From NCBI RefSeq assembly GCF_958298935.1, contig NC_084922.1, positions 17,114,501 through 17,178,500 of the forward strand: a DNA stretch of 64,000 nucleotides, given 5' to 3'. Numbering within the stretch: the stretch's first letter is position 1; each line of letters opens with the position of its first letter. Below, piece by piece: positions 57,001 through 64,000 of the stretch. The notes under the pieces were generated by a model that was not told the origin of the DNA, did no database searches, and saw only the letters and a program-made list of their open reading frames with translations. Origin of the DNA: Phragmites australis. Lineage: Eukaryota > Streptophyta > Magnoliopsida > Poales > Poaceae. The position numbers and the translations under genes are program-made.

Positions 57001-59130
57001 TATCGGAAGATTTACCGAAAAGATAAATCTGGAAATTAAAAAGGACTACTGTTTCGCGAACTCGGTCTACGGAATTTGTGGACCAGAGTGGGTGTGAGGG
57101 TGGTGCACCGTGGACCGGACTTGGATGGACTCGGTTCATGGTCCGTGGACCGGTGTTGGGCGCGGGTCTGTGGTCCACCGTGGACCGGACGTGTGGACCG
57201 GGGCCGGTGGGGGAAAGGATAAGGCTGCTCGGCCTTTTCCCGTGCGGCACAGAGAGGCAGAGGGAGCGGCGGCGGCGCCGGAGGGAGAAGGGGGAAACAC
57301 CGGAGAAAGAGACGACCGGCGGCGGCGAGATTCCAGCAGAGACGGCCGGCCAGAGCAGTGAAGGCGGCGCAGCGCGGCTGCTCGAGCTGGGCGGCGCCAG
57401 GAGAGAGGAACACGTCGGTGGAAGGGAGTCCGGCCGGCGGAGGAAGATGGAGGCAGCACCGGTGAGAAGGAGAAAGGGAGCACGGCGGCCTGGCGGTGGC
57501 GCAGCAGCGAGCAGGGCGGTCGGGCTTCACGGCCGGGCGCAGAGGGCGGCGGCGGCGACGGTGGCTAGGACGGCGTGTCGGCGCGGCGCACACTGGCGCG
57601 GACGGGCGGCGCGCTGACCAGCTGCGGTGCGGCGCGCGGACGGTGGCCGAGCGGCGTGGCGTGAGTCAGCAGCCGGCACGCGCGGGTGCGCACGGCGGGA
57701 GCGCGTGCGGCCGCGGCCAGGACGGCTCGACGCGGTGCGGGCCGAGCGGCGACGAGCGGCTGGCGGTGCGGCTGGACAGTGCGGGCGACGCAGCCGAGGG
57801 GCACAGCGCAGACGGCGGCGTAGCGCTGCGGTGGAGGAACGATGGAGGCGTGACGCGGGAGGCGCGGGTCGGAGGCGGCGCGACCAGGAGTGCGGCGCGC
57901 ACGGCGGCTGTGCTGGGCGGCGGCCGAGCAAGGGGAAGAGGGAGCTGGAGAGGGTGGCGCGCCCGAAAGGGAGGAGGTCGGCCGGGGCGGTGAAGTGAGC
58001 AGAGGAGGGGAGTGAGCTCACCGTGGTGGACGGCGCGAGCACGCGGCACGGCGGAACACGGCGCACGGACGGCGCGGTAGAGCAGCGGCGCAACCGAGCG
58101 GCGCAGGAGGAACAGAACGGTGCCGGTGTGCTGCTACTTGGCTTGCGCGTGCTCGTGTGTATGCTGTGATGTGTATGCCTATGTGTGTATGCTTGTGTGG
58201 TGTATATGGCCGGATGGCTTGCAGGTGAAGCAAGGAGAGGAGGAGGGGAATTCGGTTTTGGCTTGCTCGGTGGAGATCAGGGAGAGATGGCCGGTGCAGA
58301 GCATGGGCTGCTGGTTTGGTCGGTGATCACACAGAGAGGACAGAGGGATGGGCTGAGAGAGAAGGAGAGATGAGAGAAAAAGAGATATTTGTGTATGAAT
58401 GTTGATTCAAATAAATATATTGAATTGCAAAAGATGTATTTGAATTTGCAAAGATTCAAACGAATGCATTCGAATATAAAATCGGCGATGATTCAAAAGA
58501 ATGACTTGGAATGGAAATGGGATTTGGATATATAGGATTAAACCCAAATAGGAGTATTCGAATCTGAGTTTGGGCATTAATTCAATAAGGGTATTTGAAT
58601 TAGGAGAAATGTTTGAGCTGGAAACCTCAGTATTTGAGAGAGGCTTGAATTCAAAGGAATTGAATTCAATGGATTTCGAAACAATTGAATCAAGATTGGG
58701 ATTCGAACTTTAGAGACATTCAAATTCGAGTTGACCAAAGCTGCTCGGGGATAATTCATTTGAATAATTGAATTATAGATTTGAGTTGAATTGGAAGATC
58801 GATCTTTACGAATTGATTTGGATTAGGAAATTATCGAGAAGAACTAGAATAGATTCGAACTGAGAAGCATACAACACTCGAATCGCCACACAAAGAACCA
58901 TAAGAACAATAAACCAAAATGCATATGCTCAATTCAATGCAACGATTAATTTAGAAATTAACTTAGTGATCTCTGTAATACTTAGCCAAAATAATATATT
59001 TGAGTATGTACTACAAGTATATACATCAAATATATATATCCTTGGTTTTATACTAGTTTAATAATTAGAAAAAGTTTAATTTGGAGCGAATTTTGCTATA
59101 TCTTTATATGCTAAAATTCAGGGTGTTACA
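54045..59130 (-). mobile_element. Nested LTR-like insertion of 5086 bp, probably a solo gypsy LTR
   Basis: Starts TGTCAGGACCCC and ends GGGTGTTACA with a perfect 5-bp target duplication GTTAT (54040-54044, 59131-59135). Minus orientation is inferred from the opening TGTAACACCC, shared with the solo LTR at 27721-30728. GAGTACGGAAGGTACTC (54379-54395) matches the tail motif of the other gypsy LTRs in the window. No gag/pol domain and no internal LTR pair was seen, so it is either one unusually long solo LTR or a non-coding element. The interior runs from extremely GC-rich (57080-58110) to AT-rich (56230-56900, 58380-59100). Confidence 0.75.
57078..58110. other. GC-rich CGG-repetitive block in the nested LTR
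   Basis: About 1 kb very rich in GGCGGCG/CGGACGG wording, open in several frames on both strands at once (57078-57993 plus, 58093-57036 minus). The products are Arg/Gly/Ala low-complexity with no domain, as expected of a GC-rich leader rather than a gene. Confidence 0.6.
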
Positions 59131-59514
59131 GTTATAGCTCTCAATTCTGTACTCGACCGAATCTCGTTCTCGACCATGTACTTGATGACTGAGTTGGTCG
59201 AAGAGTAAGGCTTGTTCTTGACTATGTACTCGAGAATGCAAGCCTCCGAGCGTTATGGCTTTGACTGCAATATGATTATCAAGTGAACTCGAACCACTGG
59301 ACAGGTGGGCATTAAAAGATCCCACTCCCATTTGTACTCGTTTTCACCGCAATATTGATTTGACGTGTCATAATGGCCGCCCATCCCTCTTTGCAGAGAC
59401 GAGACAAGCCATAACGCCATCATAACTTCCACTAAACGTGCTACGCGCCCGAGGCGACAGCATCGTTTCGGATCTTGACGGCTACGCTTAGACAGTACAA
59501 CCCATTTCTCCCGC

Positions 59515-59522
59515 TATAAATA
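59515..59522 (+). promoter_or_regulatory. TATA box for an antisense ORF in the Tat-like element
   Basis: TATAAATA in the context CCGCTATAAATAAAGGGGAC, 82 bases before the plus-strand ATG at 59604, with a pyrimidine-rich leader between. Spacing fits an RNA polymerase II promoter on the strand opposite to pol. Activity unproven. Confidence 0.5.
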
Positions 59523-59603
59523 AAGGGGACTCAAAGTTGTTTGTTCGTCATATCCTTTGTTTCCTTTGCCTATTGCCTCCTAAGACTCATAGAGCTTGAA
59601 GCC

Positions 59604-60014
59604 ATGGCCTCCACTCCATCTCCATCTCTTGAGCCAATCCAAAAAGTCTTCTCCCATAGGCCTCTTGCCATGATACTTCCTGAGGTCATTACCATCACGT
59701 CCTCCAATGATGAGGACCCGAGTAGCGGGCCTCAGAAGGAGAGGGAAGAAGCATCCACCGTAGATCGTTAGCGTCCCCTCACTTAGCGTGTTCGCCGTTA
59801 CATCAAGACCTATGCTTCAGCGCAGCGCTCTGCACCAGAGAGGAATGAGGATGGTGGTGATCTAGACCAGATCATCGACCAAGCCGCCATTGAGGTCTTT
59901 GGCGGTGGAGCCCCTGAGTCGTCACCGGCGAAGGAGGCACAATCGCCTTCTCCGTCGACAACCACCAGATCTCCTTTGTGCCAGGCAGAAGACCACTCGA
60001 CATCACTGGCGTAG
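59604..60014 (+). pseudogene. Second antisense ORF of the Tat-like element
   Basis: Frame from MASTPSPSLEPIQ to a stop at 60012-60014, interrupted by in-frame stops at about 59769 and 59781. The product is Ser/Pro/Glu-rich and probably disordered: PEVITITSSNDEDPSSG, then DLDQIIDQAAIEVFGGGAPE. No domain recognised. It sits just downstream of a TATA box and lies between pol and the PF04195-like ORF. It could be the N-terminal part of an antisense gene whose promoter is at 59515, or an independent ORF. Confidence 0.5.
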
Positions 60015-60308
60015 GTCAGCAGCTCCAGCAGGGCCTCAGTCTCGACCTCTTTTCTGGGCCCTTATGCTGGTCGGCGGCCGATTCCTAGGGTGATCAGCTG
60101 CCGCCTGAGGGAGGAGTACAAAAGGTTCCTTGACTCATTCAAGGGTGAATGAGGGTCCATACGCTTTCAAACTTTCGGAGGTGGTGGATCTTCACTATTT
60201 GCCAGAGCTAGGTGGATCCTTTCTGCTAATTTTGCATTAGCCACATGGATTAGAGTAAAAGGAGAAGATTATGTAATCAAGTAGTTAACCGAATCAAATG
60301 TTATCGAC
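60015..60308. other. Junction between antisense ORF and pol
   Basis: No domain seen on either strand. The plus strand may continue the antisense ORF tail (SCRLREEYKRFLDSF near 60097-60141). Confidence 0.35.
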
Positions 60309-61400
60309 TTACTTGTAATCTACCTTTTCTATGAATAAAACTTTCGGAGCTGGTCGATGTTCCATGAGTGCTCGAGTATCTCGCCGTTCGGAGTATATAG
60401 CCATATTGACCCAGGTCGAGTGATTTCTAATTACTATGTAAGGTCCTTCCCACTTAGGTGATAACTTGTGGGGCCAGGCCTGTTTTTGCACCTTTTGTAG
60501 GACGAGGTCCCCAACAACGAGTTCTCTGGGTTGAATTCTTTGGCTTTGATATCTATGCAATGCCTGCTGATACTTAGCTGCTCGAATAGATGCTCGATCT
60601 CGGTACTCCTCGAGTAAATTTATGTCATCCGCTCATAATTGCTCCTGCCCTTCTTCGGAGTACTTTCCACTCGAGGTGATCCGAACTGCAACTCAGTCAG
60701 GAGCATCGCTTCCGCTCCATAAATCAAGAAGAACGGAGTTTCACCAGTGGCTCTATTGGCCAAAGTACAAACATCCCATAGTACTGAGGAAAGTTCTTTT
60801 ACCCAGCGTTTCGACTAGGCTTTTAGCCTGTCGAAGACCCGAGTTTTGATGCCCTGTAAGACTATTCCATTAGCACGTTCAACTTGATCGTTACTCTGTG
60901 GGTGAGCAACTGAGGCGAAATGAGTTTTGATACCGAATTCTTCGTAGAAGGTCCCACTTCTGAACTAGCTACTGCTATCCATAATTATCCGATGCAGAAA
61001 GCCGAATCGAGTAATTATGCTCCTCATGAACTTCTTAGCTGCTTCAGCGGTTATCTTTCCTATGGGTTCGGACTCTATCCACTTTGTGAACGTGTCGATA
61101 GCCACAAATAGGAACTTGTAACCGCCTTGGGCCCTTGAGAACGGTCCTAGGATATCCAAGCCCTAGACGGAGAAAGGCCAAGAAAGAGTAATTGTTTGCA
61201 GAGCTTGGGCTGGTCGAGTGGTCTGCCTTCTGAAAAATTGGAAGCTCTCGCACTTTTTGACCAGCTAAGAAGTACCCTAGAGGGCAGTCGGCCAATAGAA
61301 TTCTTGGTAGAAAACTTTTCCAACCAAGGTGCGAGAAGACGCATGATTACTACATATGCCTCCATGGATATATAGTAGTATTTTACTGCCCTATTTCTGA
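60309..61400 (-). pseudogene. Tat-like gypsy integrase remnant
   Basis: Minus-strand pieces: 61159-60965 carries WVDILGPF-like MDILGPFSRAQGG, FLFVAIDTFTKWIE (first catalytic Asp region) and RIIMDSSS where the family has ITDNGTQF, so the second Asp is still present but the frame breaks immediately after it. 60560-60309 carries the C-terminal part, VVGDLVLQKVQ and HKLSPKWEGPYIV. The stretch between (about 60570-60960) and the zinc-finger side (61160-61400) is broken into short frames. Non-functional. Confidence 0.8.
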
Positions 61401-61435
61401 GTGATGCACTTCATCAAGATTCCGTTACTCCCCTT

Positions 61436-62110
61436 TCAGTAGACCTCGCCGTTTACCAAAACATAGAGCTTGGACCTATGAGCAATTTTCTCTGCAGATG
61501 TATCATCATTAGGGATGTCTCGACCCTTGAGATTGGCTTGGTACGGAGTTATCCAAGTCGGGTGGCATTCAAGTAGTGCAGTATCCATGTCTACAGGTTC
61601 TGCCTTGTTGACCTGGCCAGACTGCTGGTTGGGTTGGGTAGTATCCATTCGCCGAACTGTTGGGACAGATGGTTTAAGGAGTTTCTCAACGGAGACTCCT
61701 ACGGGTACCGGTGCTCGAGAAGAAGTGAGTCTAGCAAGTTCATCCGCACCAGAGTTATCACTCCTTCTGATGTGTGTCGCTTATAGCCCTTCGAACTTTT
61801 GCTCAAGCTTTCGTACCTCGAGTAAATAAGCCACCATGTTGTCATCTGAGCACTAGTACTCCTTTTGAACTTGGTTCATGACTAACTGTAAGTCCCCTTT
61901 CACAAGAAGTCGTTTAATTCCAAGCGTCGCAGCTATGCAAAACCCGTTTACTAGTCCTTCATAATTTGCAACATTGTTGGAAGCTTTAAAATCTAATTGA
62001 ACAACATACCTGAGTTCGTCTCCCGTTGGAGATTTGAGTGTAATGCCATCCCCCACACCCTGAAGCGTCGGCGATCCATCAAAGAAGAGCGTCCAGTGAT
62101 CTTCGACCAT
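61436..62110 (-). pseudogene. Second (archaeal-type) RNase H and linker of the Tat-like element
   Basis: 62110-61853 encodes WTLFFDGSPTLQGVGDGI, LRYVVQLDFKASNNV, NYEGLVNGFCIAATLG and VKGDLQLVMNQVQKEY, the additional RNase H domain placed between RT/RNase H and integrase in the Tat lineage. Asp in FFDGS and KGD are kept, but the catalytic Glu normally in NNVAEYE reads NNVANYE. 61648-61436 is the linker toward integrase (ATLLECHPTWITPYQANLKG-like wording). Frame breaks separate the parts. Confidence 0.78.
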
Positions 62111-62226
62111 GTTTGGCTTTGCTTCTTCAATGCTTGTTCATTCGACGATAAGTCCGCTAGCACTCCGGATTTCACGCTCGTGCGTGGTGCGTAGCTTACG
62201 TTGAACTCATTTAGTTCTACCGCCCA

Positions 62227-63300
62227 TTATGCGATTCGTCCAGCAGCTTCCCGATTGCGTATTACATGCTTCAGCGGGTACATCGTCATGACGGTGATCC
62301 TGTGCGCTTGAAAGTAGTGTCGTAATTTCCGGGAAAACATCAAGACTGCATATATCAGCTTTTGTACTTGTGAGTACCGTAGCTTTGCATCATGTAGAAC
62401 CTTGCTCACGTAGTAAACAGGTTTCTGAACCTTGGCCTTTCTCTCGGGACATTCCCGTTCGACTACCAGTACCGTGCTTACAACTTGTGGGGTAGCTGCA
62501 ATATACAAAAAGAGTTCCTCTTTTTCATTCGGCGGTGTAAGGATTAATGGAGACGATAAGTACCTTTTTAAGTCCTGAAAGGCGCGCTTTGCTTCTTCCG
62601 TCCACTCAAACCGATCTTGTTTCTTCAACAGCTTGAAGAAAGATATCCCTCGCTCGCCCATCTTGGAAATAAATCGACTAAGAGCAGCAATGCAACATGT
62701 CAATTTTTGGACCTCTTTCAGTGTTCTAGGTGATTGCATCTGGTCGAGAGCCTTAATTTTGCGTGTGTTGGCCTCAATGCCTCGACTCGACACCAGGAAG
62801 CTGAGAAGCTTGCCGGGTGGCACGCTAAACGTGCACTTTTTGGGGTTGAGCATCATGTGATACTTCCTGAGGTTGTCGAACGTTTCTTTGAGATCGTCAA
62901 CCAAGGCGCTTCCAGTTTTAGATTTGACTACAACATCATCGACGTACACTTCTACATTGCGCCCGATTTGGGGTTGCAGACAGTTTTGAATACACCTTTG
63001 ATATGTAGCACCAGTATTTTTTAAATCCAAATGCATCTTTACATAACAAAATAGACCGAAAGAAGTAGTAAAAGCAGTTTTCTCCTCATCCTATAACCCC
63101 ATGCTAATTTGTTGATACCCCAAATAGGCATCTAGAAAATAGAACGATTCATAGCCTGCCATAGAGTCGACGATCTGGTCGATGCGCGGGAGAGAAAGAA
63201 GATCCTTGGGGCAAGCCTTGTTGAGGTCGGTGAAGTCGACGCACATTCTCCATCTGCCATTAGCCTTCTTGACGAGGACGGGATTCGCAAGCCATGTAGG
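62227..63300 (-). pseudogene. Tat-like gypsy reverse transcriptase and first RNase H
   Basis: Before the long frame, minus-strand reading from about 63260 gives DFTDLNKACPKDLL, then YFLDAYLGYQQ (first RT catalytic Asp), one stop near 63093, and FGLFCYVKM. The open frame 63036-62227 continues with GATYQRCI, YVDDVVVKSK (the RT YVDD box), KCTFSVPPGKLL, the connection segment FEWTEEAKRAFQDLK and the RNase H-like segment to ITVMTMYPLKHVIRN. Catalytic Asp residues of RT are intact, but the stop and upstream frame shifts make it non-functional as it stands. Confidence 0.88.
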
Positions 63301-64000
63301 ATGACATACTTCTCAAATGAAGACTGCCTATAGGAGCTTATCGACCTCCTCCTGGATGGCCCGTTTCCTATCTTTCGCAAATCTTCGCTACTTTTGCACC
63401 ACAGGTTTGGCATCGAGTTTAACAACTAGTCTATGCTCGATCACCTCCCTGGGGACCCTGGGCATATTGGACGGTTGCCATGCGAACACGTCTTGGTTTG
63501 CTTGGAGGAAGGTGACGAGCTCGAGTTCCTATTTAGGGTTGATGTTGGCCCCAACCTTAACCGTTTTGGAGGGTTTAGACGGTTGAGGGGCACTGGCTTG
63601 ACGCAACCATCGGTCTTTTTGTTACTAACGCTGTCATGGGTCTTTCCCTTGATGTCATTAGATTTGGTAGCGCCAGCAAGACTTATGAGCCTAGAGTCTT
63701 TGGTCTTGACAACACCTTGCTTCCTTTGATGCTTAGAACTTGCGTCCTTAGGTGTTATGGCCACTCGATCGAAGTGTTCGACCATATCCAGCCTTTATTT
63801 GTTGCATCTAACTACTGCATGCTGATCTCCTTTAACCGTAATGGCCCCATTGGGATCCGGGATCTTAAGCGCTTAGTAGCCATAGTGAACCGCCGCCATG
63901 AACTTGCCCAGCATTGGGAGGCTTAGGATCACATTATACACCGTCTCGAAATATGTGACATCAAAGGTCAATTTTTCTGTGCGGAAGTTGTCGGGCGTGC
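63301..64000 (-). pseudogene. Tat-like gypsy protease/RT N-terminal region, cut by window end
   Basis: The minus strand from 64000 reads RPDNFRTEKLTFDVTYFETV then YNVILSLPMLGKFMAAVHY and, after a stop, PDPNGAITVKGD, the conserved C-terminal side of the aspartic protease region in this lineage. The following frame 63785-63441 is Ser/Lys-rich linker. The catalytic D(T/S)G of the protease and all of gag lie outside the window. Confidence 0.7.

Noticed and set aside
57036..58093. Long overlapping ORFs on both strands (up to 188 aa)
   Set aside because: Extreme GC content leaves all frames open; products are Arg/Ala/Gly low-complexity with no domain and lie inside an LTR-like insertion.

Overview
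This is a plant nuclear window, almost certainly from a grass (Poaceae). The evidence is two intron-rich eukaryotic genes with GT-AG introns, a very GC-rich first exon in one of them, proteins that closely resemble the rice-type forms as I recall them, and a dense bed of nested grass-type LTR retrotransposons (Tekay-like and Tat-like gypsy, SIRE-like copia). I see no prokaryotic operon, CRISPR array or rRNA/tRNA gene.

Layout. 1-1220 is the tail of a copia LTR. 2123-9417 (+) is a seven-exon CRK/CDK-like protein kinase gene of the At1g54610 type (568 aa predicted, N-myristoylation-type start); its long fourth intron holds a solo copia LTR. About 9800-36000 is a retrotransposon graveyard: several 2.9-3.5 kb gypsy LTRs of related families in both orientations, a Tekay-like integrase/chromodomain remnant (26083-27266) that runs directly into a truncated copia LTR, a copia element that kept gag but lost pol (27268-35787), and a 3.0 kb solo gypsy LTR nested in that copia LTR. 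36642-43768 (-) is a 25-exon ISWI chromatin-remodelling ATPase gene (1104 aa predicted, no frame breaks found). 44.4-45.5 kb holds two short non-autonomous DNA elements, one a hAT-type MITE with a perfect 8-bp target duplication. 47513-47717 is an orphan N-terminal fragment of an adenylate/tRNA isopentenyltransferase gene. 49651 to the window end is a minus-strand Tat-like gypsy element (3' LTR, polypurine tract, integrase, RNase H, RT, protease), split by a 5.1 kb LTR-like insertion and carrying antisense ORFs on the plus strand.

The two host genes look functional and independent. Both act in the nuclear or signalling sphere (kinase; nucleosome remodelling), and nothing shows they work together. 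Gene models were built by hand from reading frame, splice consensus and remembered family conservation. TE names rest on domain order and sequence character, not database comparison. I found no convincing new biological system. The best leads are the antisense ORFs with their own TATA-like promoter inside the Tat element, the orphan isopentenyltransferase fragment, and the chimeric gypsy/copia junction.
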